Origin: Myroides marinus
GTDB taxonomy: Bacteria; Bacteroidota; Bacteroidia; Flavobacteriales; Flavobacteriaceae
Direction of reading: 5' to 3'
Assembly: GCF_900109075.1 (NCBI RefSeq)
Contig: NZ_FNYS01000004.1
Coordinates: 124,001 to 188,000 of the forward strand
DNA length: 64,000 nucleotides
In this document: positions 27,180 through 35,908 of the stretch, one piece after another
Numbering within the stretch: position 1 is the stretch's first letter
Layout of the letters: each line of letters begins with the position of its first letter
Program-made: the position numbers and the translations under genes
The notes under the pieces: generated by a model
The model's input: only the letters and a program-made list of their open reading frames with translations
Told to the model about the DNA's origin: nothing
Databases searched by the model: none

Positions 27180-27247
27180 TAAAAAAAATGTTTACTTTAA
27201 AACATATTCTTTTTCAAATTTAGTAAAAATATGTGATAAAGTAAACA
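27180..27247 (-). terminator. Extended inverted repeat (asnS terminator) enclosing an rpoN -7 box
   Basis: On the minus strand, 27247-27229 pairs with 27207-27189 (10 bp perfect, 4 mismatches, 5 bp perfect), followed by a T run (27188-27181). Inside the 21-bp loop lies TAAATTTG (complement of 27215-27222), an exact -7 box 57 bp before the rpoN ATG. The -33 element is poor. Confidence 0.55.
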
Positions 27248-27269
27248 CTTTTATAAAGCTATTCTGATA

Positions 27270-28703
27270 TTAAAACTCTGCGTTTTGCGGTGTTCTAGGG
27301 AAAGGAATTACGTCTCTAATGTTAGTCATTCCAGTTGCGAATAATACAAGACGTTCAAAACCAAGACCGAATCCACTGTGTGGAGCAGTTCCGAATTTTC
27401 TAGTGTCTAAATACCACCACAATTCCTCTTTGTCAATTCCCATTTTCTCGATTTTCTCTAATAGAACATCGTAGCGTTCCTCTCTTTGAGAACCTCCTAC
27501 GATCTCTCCGATTCCAGGGAATAAGATATCCATTGCTCTTACTGTTTTACCATCTTCGTTCATTCTCATATAGAATGCTTTGATCTCAGCAGGGTAATCA
27601 AATAAGATTACTGGACATTTAAAGTGTTTCTCTACTAAGTAACGCTCGTGCTCACTTTGTAAATCTGCACCCCATCCATCAATGATATATTTGAACTTTT
27701 TATTTTTATTAGGTTTAGAGTTTCTTAAGATATCAACAGCTTCTGTGTAGCTTACACGTTTAAAGTTGTTATCTACTACGAAGCGTAATTTCTCTAATAA
27801 TGTCATTTCACTACGTTCAGCTTGAGGTTTTGTTTTTTCCTCATCTTGTAAACGTTTATCTAAAAACGCTAAGTCATCAGCACATTTGTCTAATACGTAA
27901 TTGATTACATATTTGATAAAGTCTTCTGCTAAGTCCATGTTGTCATCTAAGTTATTAAATGCAACCTCTGGTTCGATCATCCAGAACTCAGCTAAGTGAC
28001 GAGAAGTATTAGAGTTCTCAGCACGGAATGTAGGTCCGAATGTATATACAGAACCTAAAGCCATAGCGTAAGTCTCTGCTTCTAATTGTCCAGATACAGT
28101 AAGGTTAGTTGTTTTTCCAAAGAAATCTTCTTTGAAATCTATTTTTCCTTCTTCTGTACGAGGTAAGTTATTTAAATCTAAGTTTGTTACTCTGAACATT
28201 TCTCCAGCTCCTTCAGCATCAGATCCTGTGATGATAGGCGCGTTGAAATAGAAGAATCCATTGTCTTGGAAATATTTGTGTACTGCATAAGATAAAACGC
28301 TACGTACTCTCATAATAGCCCCAAACATATTCGTACGGATTCTTAAGTGAGCATTCTCACGTAGAAATTCTAAAGAGTGTTTTTTAGGTTGGATAGGGTA
28401 CTCCTCTGGATTAGCTTCTCCATACACTTTTAGGTGTTCTACTTGTATCTCTACATTTTGACCAGCTCCTTGGCTTTCTACTAATGTTCCTCTAACAGAA
28501 ATAGCTGCTCCTGTGTGAACTTTCTTTAACAACTCCGCAGGAAACTTATCTAAATCAACAACACATTGAATATTGTTAATCGTTGACCCATCATTCAAGG
28601 CGATAAATTGGTTGTTTCTAAACGTTTTTACCCATCCTTTTGCTTTAACTTCATGAAGTAGACCTTTGCCTCCTAGTAGATCGTTAATTTTCGTATGTTT
28701 CAT
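27270..28703 (-). CDS. asnS: Asparaginyl-tRNA synthetase
   Basis: Class IIb synthetase of 477 residues charging tRNA-Asn. The N-terminal OB-fold anticodon domain (about 1-120: [15 protein letters not shown]) is followed by the class II core: motif 2 in [15 protein letters not shown] and motif 3 in [11 protein letters not shown]. The E-F-W-M-I-E-P-E stretch and the G-S-D-A-E-G-A-G pocket distinguish AsnRS from AspRS. A -7 box TATTTTTG (complement of 28758-28765) stands 55 bp upstream. Its terminator is nested with the rpoN promoter downstream. Confidence 0.95.
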   Translation of the reverse strand: MKHTKINDLLGGKGLLHEVKAKGWVKTFRNNQFIALNDGSTINNIQCVVDLDKFPAELLKKVHTGAAISVRGTLVESQGAGQNVEIQVEHLKVYGEANPEEYPIQPKKHSLEFLRENAHLRIRTNMFGAIMRVRSVLSYAVHKYFQDNGFFYFNAPIITGSDAEGAGEMFRVTNLDLNNLPRTEEGKIDFKEDFFGKTTNLTVSGQLEAETYAMALGSVYTFGPTFRAENSNTSRHLAEFWMIEPEVAFNNLDDNMDLAEDFIKYVINYVLDKCADDLAFLDKRLQDEEKTKPQAERSEMTLLEKLRFVVDNNFKRVSYTEAVDILRNSKPNKNKKFKYIIDGWGADLQSEHERYLVEKHFKCPVILFDYPAEIKAFYMRMNEDGKTVRAMDILFPGIGEIVGGSQREERYDVLLEKIEKMGIDKEELWWYLDTRKFGTAPHSGFGLGFERLVLFATGMTNIRDVIPFPRTPQNAEF

Positions 28704-28757
28704 CGTGATTTATAATTTTAGTAATCAGTGTCTTATTTCGACAATTTCAAATACTTG

Positions 28758-28765
28758 CAAAAATA
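28758..28765 (-). promoter_or_regulatory. -7 box of asnS
   Basis: TATTTTTG on the minus strand matches TAnnTTTG; no clear TTG is at -33. The remaining sequence to 28926 holds no ORF or repeat I can support. Confidence 0.45.
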
Positions 28766-28925
28766 GTAAAATATTGTGTATTATGGAATAAAGATATTGT
28801 GATAATGATGTATTAATTACGCCATAACGGAGAATATATTGATATACGTGAATCGGGGGGTAGTGGATAGGATTAGTTAGTGTACATGTATACTGACTTA
28901 GTATGAGTTTAAATACAGTATAAAC

Positions 28926-28954
28926 GAAAAGAGCAGCCTATTAATAGACTGCCC
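28926..28954 (-). terminator. Terminator of the amino-acid dehydrogenase gene
   Basis: The minus strand forms a 12-bp stem from 28954 to 28931 (two G-U pairs in RNA, none on the other strand), followed by TTTT. It lies 14 bp past the stop codon. Confidence 0.75.
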
Positions 28955-28967
28955 TAGCTGTGTGTTG

Positions 28968-30062
28968 TTAAGCTTGTTTTTTACTGTTTATTCTTTCTTC
29001 GGCCTTTTTCATTGCGGCCTGTTGTGATGTCAAGTTGTTTTCTTTAGCGTAGTTCAATACCTCTAAAGTTGTGTTATAGATGTTTTCAGTACGTTTTAAA
29101 GCTTCGTCTAATCCATAGTGAGCTATTTCACCGAAAACATTTATAATACCTCCAGCGTTGATTAAAAAGTCTGGAGCATATACGATACCACGTTCCTGAA
29201 GATGTTTACCATGTATAGCCTCTACTGCTAATTGGTTATTAGCGGCACCAGCTATTACTTTGGCTTTTATCTTTTCTATAGTATCATCATTTATAGTTGC
29301 ACCTAAAGCACAAGGAGAGTAGATGTCTACATCCTCTAAGTACAAGTCTGTACCTGTAAATATCTTTGTATTATATTTCTTAGCTACTTCAGCTACTCTT
29401 TCTTCATTGATATCAGTGATCGTTACGATAGCTCCGTTCTCAGTAAGGTGTTTCACTAATGTCTCTCCCACATTACCTATACCCTGTACGAGTACTTTTT
29501 TACCACTAAGATTATCTGTTCCGAATTGGTATTTAGCAGCTGCTTTCAATCCCATAAATACTCCGTATGCTGTCACAGGAGAAGGATTCCCAGAGCCACC
29601 TAAACTTTCAGATATACCAGTTACGTGAGGTGTGATGGTATGTATCAGATCCATATCAGCTGTAGTGGACCCTACATCTTCTGCAGTAATATATCTACCA
29701 CTAAGTGAGTGTACATACTTAGCAAATGCTTTTATTAATTCTGGGCTTTTATCTTTTTTAGAGTCACCCATGATTACCGCTTTACCACCTCCTAAGTCTA
29801 ATCCAGAGATAGCAGATTTATAAGTCATTCCTCTAGAGAGGCGAAGTACATCATTTAGTGCTTCCCATTCAGAAGCATAGTTCCACATTCTAGTACCTCC
29901 TAGTGCAGGTCCTAGTGTAGTGTTGTGTATACCGATGATAGCTTTTAAACCTGAATCTTTGTCATGACAGAACATAATTTGTTCGTGATTATCAAATGAT
30001 ACTTGTCCAAATACAGGTGCCATGGTTTTTAATTCTTCAGGCGAATAGATTTTTGTATTCAT
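28968..30062 (-). CDS. Leucine/phenylalanine/valine-type amino-acid dehydrogenase
   Basis: NAD-dependent dehydrogenase of 364 residues (ATG at 30060-30062; the frame's upstream TTG is not used). The catalytic glycine-rich lysine motif G-G-G-K-A-V-I (about 89-95) and the Rossmann fold (K-V-L-V-Q-G-I-G-N-V-G, about 174-184) are intact. Other Leu/Val dehydrogenase signatures are L-G-G-T-R-M-W and P-A-L-G-G, and A-A-N-N-Q-L in the C-terminal half. It catalyses reversible oxidative deamination of branched-chain amino acids to 2-oxo acids. Substrate choice between Leu, Val and Phe cannot be read from sequence. A 7-bp hairpin (30098-30115) lies in the upstream region. Confidence 0.9.
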   Translation of the reverse strand: MNTKIYSPEELKTMAPVFGQVSFDNHEQIMFCHDKDSGLKAIIGIHNTTLGPALGGTRMWNYASEWEALNDVLRLSRGMTYKSAISGLDLGGGKAVIMGDSKKDKSPELIKAFAKYVHSLSGRYITAEDVGSTTADMDLIHTITPHVTGISESLGGSGNPSPVTAYGVFMGLKAAAKYQFGTDNLSGKKVLVQGIGNVGETLVKHLTENGAIVTITDINEERVAEVAKKYNTKIFTGTDLYLEDVDIYSPCALGATINDDTIEKIKAKVIAGAANNQLAVEAIHGKHLQERGIVYAPDFLINAGGIINVFGEIAHYGLDEALKRTENIYNTTLEVLNYAKENNLTSQQAAMKKAEERINSKKQA

Positions 30063-30226
30063 AATCAATGTCTTTTTGGGATTAGTTTTGGTTAGTTAGC
30101 TTTTGTAGAAAAGCTTAATCCTTATAAAGATAATGAAAAAAGTATTGATTATTAAGTAGATAAGGGTATAAGGGTGTAGATATGTGAATCCTTCAAAAAT
30201 ATTAGAAGAATAGAAAAGTATTGGAT

Positions 30227-30254
30227 AAAAAAAAATCCGCACACTTGCGGATTT
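30227..30254 (-). terminator. Terminator of the pyrH-frr unit
   Basis: On the minus strand ATCCGC (30252-30247) pairs with GCGGAT (30240-30235), followed by eight T residues (30234-30227). It begins directly after the frr stop. Confidence 0.85.
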
Positions 30255-30255
30255 T

Positions 30256-30819
30256 TTAAACTTTCATGATTTCTGCTTCTTTAACAGCAAGGATATCATC
30301 TATTTTTTTAATGTAAGCATCAGTTAATTTCTGTACTCTATCTTCAGCATCTTTACAGATATCTTCAGACGTTCCATTTTTTTCTTCTTTTTTGATGTCA
30401 TTATTAGCATCTTTACGAGCATTTCTAACACCGATTTTAGCATCATCAGCTTCAGTTTTAGCTTGTTTAGCTAAATCTTTACGTCTCTCCTCTGTAAGAG
30501 CAGGGATATTGATGATGATGTTATCTCCATTGTTCATTGGGTTAAGCCCTAAGTTAGCTATCATAATAGCTTTCTCGATAGGTTGTAACATATTTTTTTC
30601 CCAAGGAGTAACAGTTAATGTACGAGCATCAGCTGCGTTTACATTAGCTACTTGTGATAGTGGAGTTTGAGAACCATAGTAGTCCACAAATACGGCACCT
30701 AACATTTGAGGAGATGCTTTACCAGCACGGATGTTTAATAATGTTTTTTCTAAGTGAGCTACAGTGTTGTCCATAGACTCTTTGGCAGCGTCGATTATTA
30801 AATTTATTTCTTCTGTCAT
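30256..30819 (-). CDS. frr: Ribosome recycling factor
   Basis: RRF of 187 residues. The three-helix bundle and inserted beta/alpha domain are clear: an N-terminal L-x-x-I-R-A-G-K-A-S-P motif, V-D-Y-Y-G-S-Q-T-P-L-S-Q-V-A-N-V, then I-x-I-P-x-L-T-E-E-R-R-K-D-L and R-N-A-R-K-D-A-N. With EF-G it splits post-termination ribosomes. It lies 9 bp downstream of pyrH, the conserved bacterial arrangement, and closes the operon before a strong terminator. Confidence 0.97.
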   Translation of the reverse strand: MTEEINLIIDAAKESMDNTVAHLEKTLLNIRAGKASPQMLGAVFVDYYGSQTPLSQVANVNAADARTLTVTPWEKNMLQPIEKAIMIANLGLNPMNNGDNIIINIPALTEERRKDLAKQAKTEADDAKIGVRNARKDANNDIKKEEKNGTSEDICKDAEDRVQKLTDAYIKKIDDILAVKEAEIMKV

Positions 30820-30828
30820 AACTATAGA

Positions 30829-31548
30829 TTAATTAACATTTACCACTACGGTAGTTCCTACAGAGTCATTACCTTGGCAAACTTTTAATAAATTATCTTC
30901 TTTATTCATATCGAACACTACGATAGGTAATTCATTTTCTCTACTTAGAGTAAATGCTGTAGTATCCATTACATTTAGTCCTTTTGTTAAACAGTCGCTG
31001 AAAGAGATTTTCTCGAATTTAACTGCTGTAGGATCTTTTTCAGGATCTGCAGTATATACTCCATCTACTCTTGTCCCTTTTAAGATAACGTCTGCGTTAA
31101 TCTCTACTCCTCTTAATACAGCAGCTGTATCAGTAGTGAAGTAAGGGTTACCTGTACCAGCACCGAAGATTACGATTCTTCCTTTTTCTAAGTGACGTAC
31201 AGCTCTTCTTTTGATATAAGGCTCAGCTACAGCTTCTATTTTTAAAGCTGTCTGTAGTCTAGTTAACATTCCAGCAGCTTCTAGAGCTCCTTGTAGTGCC
31301 ATACCATTGATGATAGTAGCAAGCATTCCCATGTAGTCTCCTTGTACTCGGTCCATTCCTACATTTGCCCCAGCGACACCTCTAAAAATATTTCCTCCAC
31401 CTATTACAATTGCAATTTCAACACCTAAATCGTGAACTTTTTTTACTTCAGCAGCATATTCTGCTAGTTTTTTAGGATCAATACCATATTGTTGATCTCC
31501 CATTAAGGCTTCTCCACTTAATTTTAGTAGAATTCTTTTGTACTTCAT
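30829..31548 (-). CDS. pyrH: UMP kinase
   Basis: Amino-acid kinase fold enzyme of 239 residues that phosphorylates UMP to UDP. Signatures are [46 protein letters not shown] and the K-G-T-R-V-D-G-V-Y loop with D-P-E-K-D-P. The length matches bacterial hexameric UMPK, which is regulated by UTP and GTP. It is paired with frr. The patatin-like gene lies 45 bp upstream on the same strand and may share the transcript. Confidence 0.97.
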   Translation of the reverse strand: MKYKRILLKLSGEALMGDQQYGIDPKKLAEYAAEVKKVHDLGVEIAIVIGGGNIFRGVAGANVGMDRVQGDYMGMLATIINGMALQGALEAAGMLTRLQTALKIEAVAEPYIKRRAVRHLEKGRIVIFGAGTGNPYFTTDTAAVLRGVEINADVILKGTRVDGVYTADPEKDPTAVKFEKISFSDCLTKGLNVMDTTAFTLSRENELPIVVFDMNKEDNLLKVCQGNDSVGTTVVVNVN

Positions 31549-31593
31549 TGAAAGATATTTTTAAAGTTTTGCAAATATAAAGATTATATGCTT

Positions 31594-32391
31594 CTATGGA
31601 GTAGCTTTTTTAAAAATATCTTGATTCTCTTTAAAGGACTCTTTTGCAGTATTATACCCTAGTTCATAGATCTCATCCATTTTTTTTCTACTTCTTTCGA
31701 ATGTCGAGTACAGCGTTAATTCCTTAGGTTCTATTAACCAATCGCATAGTTGTCCACCTTTAGCGTTTTGCATAGTAGTCATTAGCTCATAGGCTCTTAC
31801 TGTGACAGCTCTTATAGAAGTAAAGTTTTCCGCTTGTACTTGTTGTAATGGGTTGACATTAACACCTATGATTAGATCACATTTCTTTTTGATTACATCT
31901 ATCGGGAAGTTATTTAGTATTCCACCATCACTATAGATTTTGTCGCCTATTTGATAAGGGGAGAATACACCAGGAAAGGCACTTGAAGCCAATACAGCAT
32001 CTACTATTCTTGTTTTTTTCTTAAATATTTGTTGTTCTCCCGTTACTATGTTTGTAGCATTGATGTATACAGGTATGTTTAATTCGCCTATAGTCTTGTC
32101 TCCAAACACCTTGTTGAGGTATTTGTCAAATGTGTTTACATCTATCAGTCCTGCCTTTTTAAGGGTAAAATGCTGCCAGTTAAACAGGTTTACAGACTTA
32201 AAGAAAGTCAATATTTCTTGTGGTTTTATACCTGCTGCATATAGTGATGATACAATAGAACCTGCACTCGTACCAGCTATATAGTTAGGTCTTATGTTTT
32301 GTTCATCTAAGAATTGTAATACTCCAGCATGAGCTATTCCTTTATAGCCACCACCTGATAGTACTAATCCTATTTTTTGTTCTATATTCAT
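31594..32391 (-). CDS. Patatin-like phospholipase family protein
   Basis: Hydrolase of 265 residues with the serine/aspartate dyad of patatins: oxyanion loop G-G-G-Y-K-G (13-18), nucleophile elbow G40-T-S42-A-G44, and D155-G-G. There is no signal peptide and no extra domains, so it is a cytoplasmic or membrane-peripheral RssA-like protein. It probably cleaves acyl esters of (lyso)phospholipids, but the natural substrate is unknown. It lies upstream of pyrH-frr and is divergent from the thioredoxin-like gene. Confidence 0.88.
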   Translation of the reverse strand: MNIEQKIGLVLSGGGYKGIAHAGVLQFLDEQNIRPNYIAGTSAGSIVSSLYAAGIKPQEILTFFKSVNLFNWQHFTLKKAGLIDVNTFDKYLNKVFGDKTIGELNIPVYINATNIVTGEQQIFKKKTRIVDAVLASSAFPGVFSPYQIGDKIYSDGGILNNFPIDVIKKKCDLIIGVNVNPLQQVQAENFTSIRAVTVRAYELMTTMQNAKGGQLCDWLIEPKELTLYSTFERSRKKMDEIYELGYNTAKESFKENQDIFKKATP

Positions 32392-32525
32392 ATTCTATAT
32401 TATATTAACGTTGAGTTGTTTAATCTGTTTTTGTATAACATAACAGCAACTTTTCTTTTTTAGTATTATTACTGTATTATTTATTTCTAAATAGATACTG
32501 TCACTGTAATTTCCTTTAAAAGGTT

Positions 32526-32533
32526 TATCTTTG
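32526..32533 (+). promoter_or_regulatory. -7 box of the thioredoxin-like gene
   Basis: TATCTTTG is an exact TAnnTTTG match 28 bp before the ATG. No TTG lies at -33 (CTG instead at 32504-32506). Confidence 0.45.
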
Positions 32534-32561
32534 ATTATAACAATCAATAAATTTACACAAA

Positions 32562-33161
32562 ATGATAAATATTGACTCAAAATACATTGATAAAAGTTTA
32601 AGTTATGATGAGTTTCGCCAATTTGTAACTGATGCTTTGACAAACGATAAGAGTAAGTTGAATCTAGAGGAGGATTATATGGCGTATGCTGAATTAAACG
32701 AAGCTAGATTACACCGTCTTGACAAAACGATGAAAGTAGAAGAAGAAGTAGCTACTAAACTTGCTAATCTAAAGAAGAAATATACTTGGATAGTAATAAC
32801 AGAGAGCTGGTGTGGTGATGCAGCTCAGATAGTACCTATCTTAAATAAGATGGCTGAGGCTTGTCCAAATATAGAAATGAGATTAGTATTCAGAGACCAA
32901 AATCTTGAGTTGATGGATGCGTTCTTAACAAACGGAGGTAGAGCGATACCAAAGATGATTATTACAGAACAAGACTCTCTAAAGGTATTAGGACACTGGG
33001 GACCTAGACCAGCATTAGGACAAAAAGTGGTAACTGACTATAAAGCTGCTCATGGGGTAGTAGACGAGGCAGGTAAAGTGGAACTACAGAAATGGTACAC
33101 TAAGGACAAAGGACATGAAGTACAAAAAGAAGTTATCGAATTAATGACTTCATTTGAATAA
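32562..33161 (+). CDS. Thioredoxin-like protein with single-cysteine W-C-G-D motif
   Basis: Cytosolic protein of 199 residues of the Thioredoxin_9 type. The active-site position reads E-S-W83-C84-G85-D86-A, so the resolving cysteine is replaced by Asp. This is usual for the family and argues against disulfide reductase activity of the classic kind. The cis-Pro region is R-A-I-P-K-M-I-I. An N-terminal helical extension (about 1-65) precedes the fold. There is no signal peptide. The function of the family is poorly known; a single-Cys peroxidase-like or chaperone role is possible. It is monocistronic, with a strong terminator 10 bp after the stop. Confidence 0.8.
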   Translation: MINIDSKYIDKSLSYDEFRQFVTDALTNDKSKLNLEEDYMAYAELNEARLHRLDKTMKVEEEVATKLANLKKKYTWIVITESWCGDAAQIVPILNKMAEACPNIEMRLVFRDQNLELMDAFLTNGGRAIPKMIITEQDSLKVLGHWGPRPALGQKVVTDYKAAHGVVDEAGKVELQKWYTKDKGHEVQKEVIELMTSFE

Positions 33162-33168
33162 ATACAAG

Positions 33169-33203
33169 AAAAGCTCGTTCGGTATACCGAACGAGCTTTT
33201 TTT
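33169..33203 (+). terminator. Intrinsic terminator after the thioredoxin-like gene
   Basis: A perfect palindrome AAGCTCGTTCGGTA/TACCGAACGAGCTT (33171-33198) is followed by T residues. Confidence 0.9.
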
Positions 33204-33238
33204 ATTATTGTGACTTTTGGTGTATCTAGCTAGTGATA

Positions 33239-33856
33239 TTATATCTTACCTAATATTACTATTTTTTCGTCTAGCGACATCCCCGCAGGATTACATCCAG
33301 GTAGCCCTTCAGGCACTTCCTGATTAAGTTTCTTAAAATAGTCTAACCATACTGGAAAGAATTCTTTAGTAGTCTTAGACTTATAAGTCATCGGAAACAA
33401 TGGGAATACTTCTTTATTATCATTCGCATTCTTAAATGCATCATAGATTAGTTCAGAACAATAGTACTTATTGTTATCCATTAAGTAATTAACGTCATAC
33501 GGAATACCTAATTGAGCGATACTAAACTCTTTTGCTTTAGAGATTAGTCCTCTATATTCAGGTTTTAATCTTCCTACATATTGTGCATCTACATTCTTAG
33601 CAATAAATTTATCTAGTGGGGTGATACATACTTCAGGCCATGTCGCTTCAATTACTTGTAAGGTACCTTCATGCTCTATTACCATACCGATATGGTTAAA
33701 GTTGATCCCATTATAGCCATGAGTAACCTCATTAATAGCTTCACATAAAGGTCCACAGTTAATGTTCTGGAAGATAAAATCTCCTTCTTTATACTCTATC
33801 TTTTGTGCCCAAAGAATTTGAGTACTTAGTAGAATAAAGAATATAATATTTCGCAT
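33239..33856 (-). CDS. YiiX/YebB-like NlpC/P60 cysteine hydrolase
   Basis: Exported protein of 205 residues with signal peptide 1-17 (I-L-W-A-Q). The permuted NlpC/P60 (DUF830) layout is visible: catalytic His55 in F-N-H-I-G-M-V near the N-terminus and catalytic Cys133 in Y-Y-C-S-E-L-I later, the reverse of the order in ordinary NlpC/P60. Relatives act on amide or ester bonds in lipids or peptidoglycan fragments; the substrate here is unknown. It has its own promoter and seems monocistronic. Confidence 0.82.
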   Translation of the reverse strand: MRNIIFFILLSTQILWAQKIEYKEGDFIFQNINCGPLCEAINEVTHGYNGINFNHIGMVIEHEGTLQVIEATWPEVCITPLDKFIAKNVDAQYVGRLKPEYRGLISKAKEFSIAQLGIPYDVNYLMDNNKYYCSELIYDAFKNANDNKEVFPLFPMTYKSKTTKEFFPVWLDYFKKLNQEVPEGLPGCNPAGMSLDEKIVILGKI

Positions 33857-33872
33857 ATCAGTAGTTTTGTAC

Positions 33873-33903
33873 GAAGGTAATAGTATTATAATGGCTATTC
33901 AAT
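33873..33903 (-). promoter_or_regulatory. Promoter of the YiiX-like gene
   Basis: Minus strand: TTG (complement 33901-33903), 20 bp, TACCTTCG (complement 33873-33880). The -7 box differs from TAnnTTTG at one position. It ends 16 bp before the ATG. Confidence 0.5.
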
Positions 33904-34042
33904 AGTGATAAGTTAAATTATTCCCTCATAATATCAAGTAAACCAAAAGTAGCTTACTCATAAAAACTGAGGGTTCACTTTTTAACAGTATGTTTTCCAA
34001 TATAGTATATATACTTTCGTTTTTGATGAAAAAGTAGGAGTT

Positions 34043-34411
34043 ATGTTAGTTATCACAAAAAACAAAGGATATTTCCTTATCGGTATCTGTTTGTTTTCTT
34101 TGTTTAGCTGTAAAGGAGAACAAGCGGATAGCTCAGAAGATAATGTTACCAAAGAGATTAAAAAGACGGAATATATAGTCATACATAGAGAAAGTACTGT
34201 GTCTACTTATCTTGTAGAAGGTGTAGATGTAGAAGGTCTTTACTTCAGAGGAAATGTTAAAATAAAAGGAGATACTGGAGATGGATATATTGCTAAGGAT
34301 AGCTTATCTCCTAAGGTATATATAGAAGTAAGACGTTCACAGGACGGTGGACTGATAGGGACTGATACTAATGGTAAAGAATACCAATTAGCATTTTTAA
34401 ACGAAGAGTAA
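34043..34411 (+). CDS. Small lipoprotein of unknown function
   Basis: Protein of 122 residues, not recognised. It has a lipoprotein signal with lipobox L-F-S-C (Cys23), then a Ser/Asp/Glu-rich linker (about 25-40) and a small beta-rich domain (about 45-122) with E-Y-I-V-I-H-R-E and E-V-R-R-S-Q-D-G-G. The start is preceded by AGGAG two bases before ATG, unusual in this genome, where SD-like sites are almost absent. At that spacing it is too close to be a good ribosome-binding site. It is convergent with nothing on the right for 200 bp; a weak terminator follows the stop. Confidence 0.62.
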   Translation: MLVITKNKGYFLIGICLFSLFSCKGEQADSSEDNVTKEIKKTEYIVIHRESTVSTYLVEGVDVEGLYFRGNVKIKGDTGDGYIAKDSLSPKVYIEVRRSQDGGLIGTDTNGKEYQLAFLNEE

Positions 34412-34436
34412 AAAGGCGAATAAATATCCGCCTTTA
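34412..34436 (+). terminator. Weak terminator after the small lipoprotein gene
   Basis: AAAGGCG (34412-34418) pairs with CGCCTTT (34429-34435). Only three T residues follow before AT-rich sequence. Confidence 0.5.
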
Positions 34437-34609
34437 TAATTCGAGATTAAGCATCAGTTAAATACTGTGAGTTAATTTCACTTTATCTTTAGTTTATCTA
34501 TTTTAAATTATAGTGAAGTATGTTTTTCTATTGACTTCAGTGCTTCTCAGTATCATTGATACTCATCTAGATATCTATTGCAGAATCAGATATTAGTAAA
34601 ACCTATAAT

Positions 34610-35188
34610 TTAGTACCAGCATCGCTCATATAACTGTGGACATATAGCTTGTAAAGTTTCAGGTTCATCGTCATTCCAATCAAATTCAAAGTTAGGATAT
34701 TTTCCTTCTCTCGTTAAGTGGTTTTCGTAGTCGATATAGTCGTATAACTCTAATCCTGTTACATTATTGAACGCCTGTAGCGCAACATACCAAAAGCTCT
34801 CGAACTCAAAGAAGTCTTCATCTCCATCCTTAATAACATCAATAAGTGTATCTGGATTCTCTTTTGCTTTGTAGTAAACTTCTTTTCCACATGAGATAAC
34901 CCAGTTTCTGAAGTATTCAAATCCATCATCAGAACAACCACCATTCATTATATAACCAGCGCACCACATATGTGATGTGTAAGTGTCATATAGTAATTTA
35001 TCAGTCATTAACCTGAAGCCAATAATTTCATAAGGCGTTAATTTTTCAAGAGCTTTGATTAAATAAGCCTCTTGTTCATCTTTGTTAGTTGAATTCTGAA
35101 TAGAGTGCTCCACAATTTCCCAAAATGTAACCTCATTTAAGGGTAGAGCTATTGGCTTTAATTCTTTTGAATAATCAATTTTGGACAT
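34610..35188 (-). CDS. DUF4240 domain-containing protein
   Basis: Soluble protein of 192 residues without a signal peptide. It begins with an F-W-E-I-V-E segment and contains the DUF4240 core: M-W-C-A-G-Y-I-M-N-G-G-C-S-D-D-G-F-E-Y-F-R-N-W-V-I-S-C-G and Y-x-K-A-x-E-N-P-D-T-L. It is rich in acidic and aromatic residues and ends E-R-C-W-Y. The function is unknown. Such proteins often occur as scattered single genes, sometimes near polymorphic toxin/immunity loci, but nothing of that kind is visible here. A 9-bp perfect inverted repeat (35267-35275/35285-35293) lies upstream and could be an operator. Confidence 0.78.
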   Translation of the reverse strand: MSKIDYSKELKPIALPLNEVTFWEIVEHSIQNSTNKDEQEAYLIKALEKLTPYEIIGFRLMTDKLLYDTYTSHMWCAGYIMNGGCSDDGFEYFRNWVISCGKEVYYKAKENPDTLIDVIKDGDEDFFEFESFWYVALQAFNNVTGLELYDYIDYENHLTREGKYPNFEFDWNDDEPETLQAICPQLYERCWY

Positions 35189-35266
35189 AGTAATAGTCTT
35201 AATAATATGAAGTACTAAAGGTAGATATAAATATGAATACTGGAGATGCTGTATTATAATATATCT

Positions 35267-35293
35267 CTAAATAACACCACAAATGTTATTTAG
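35267..35293. promoter_or_regulatory. 9-bp inverted repeat upstream of the DUF4240 gene
   Basis: CTAAATAAC and GTTATTTAG are perfect inverted arms separated by 9 bp, centred about 92 bp before the DUF4240 start. It is a possible operator or hairpin; no T run follows on either strand. Confidence 0.35.
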
Positions 35294-35493
35294 TAATTAA
35301 TGCTCCTAATTTTTAATTTTTCAATCATTTTTTAGCGTTAAAATGACCTTATAAAATGGGAAAACACCTTGTTTTTATTTTTTTAGGTAGTAAAAAGGCT
35401 TTTTTAGAGGTCTTTTTTATAAAAAGTGATACACTTTTTTCAGTGTAATTAATGCTATTTATTTTTATAAAACATTGATTTTTAATTGTTTGT

Positions 35494-35522
35494 TTGGTTT
35501 TTGTGTGGTTTGGTTATTTTTG
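35494..35522 (+). promoter_or_regulatory. Strong consensus promoter with no downstream ORF
   Basis: TTG (35494-35496), exactly 18 bp, then TATTTTTG (35515-35522), within a T/A-rich stretch. It is as good as any promoter in the window, yet no gene of normal size begins downstream on this strand before 36049. Confidence 0.7.
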
Positions 35523-35528
35523 TAGGAT

Positions 35529-35625
35529 ATGCTCCAAAGCTAGTAAACATCGGTGCTCAAGCTAATTTCTTCGAGGATTCTCCTAGGATTCCCCCATATT
35601 GCTCTAACTAGAAGCTATTTTGTAA
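35529..35625 (+). ncRNA. Candidate small non-coding RNA (3' end uncertain)
   Basis: The start is inferred from the -7 box at 35515-35522. The first 95 bp are clearly less AT-rich than their surroundings and contain short complementary segments: CTAGT (35540-35544) with ACTAG (35607-35611), GGTGC with GCTCT (partial), and the palindrome TCCTAGGA (35581-35588). No clear terminator is visible, so the 3' end is a guess. A 6S-type RNA is one possibility (a flavobacterial 6S family is known), but I cannot confirm similarity. A frame reading G-Y-A-P-K-L-V-N-I-G-A-Q-A-N crosses this segment but has no proper start. Confidence 0.35.
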
Positions 35626-35908
35626 AAGAACTGTAAACGTATTATGGAAGAACTGTAGAAGAAAGTACTAGTAGTAGTTTTTTAATGAAGAGTTAGAAAT
35701 ACGTGCCTATGATAGTGGATATAAAATGTTGGCTGATATAAAGACACAATATCTTGATGCGATACATCTATCAATTACGTACAGTAGTTACATCTTATGC
35801 ATTAATGTAGAGATGGATTATGATTCATGTCATTTAATCTATATAGTTGGCAGTAGTAGTAAAATACTTGATACCCGACAATGTGTGAGGATATTGGTTA
35901 TATTGTGT

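Noticed and set aside
32395..32643. 82-codon minus-strand frame between the patatin and thioredoxin-like genes
   Set aside because: It overlaps the start of the thioredoxin-like gene and has no family resemblance or promoter.
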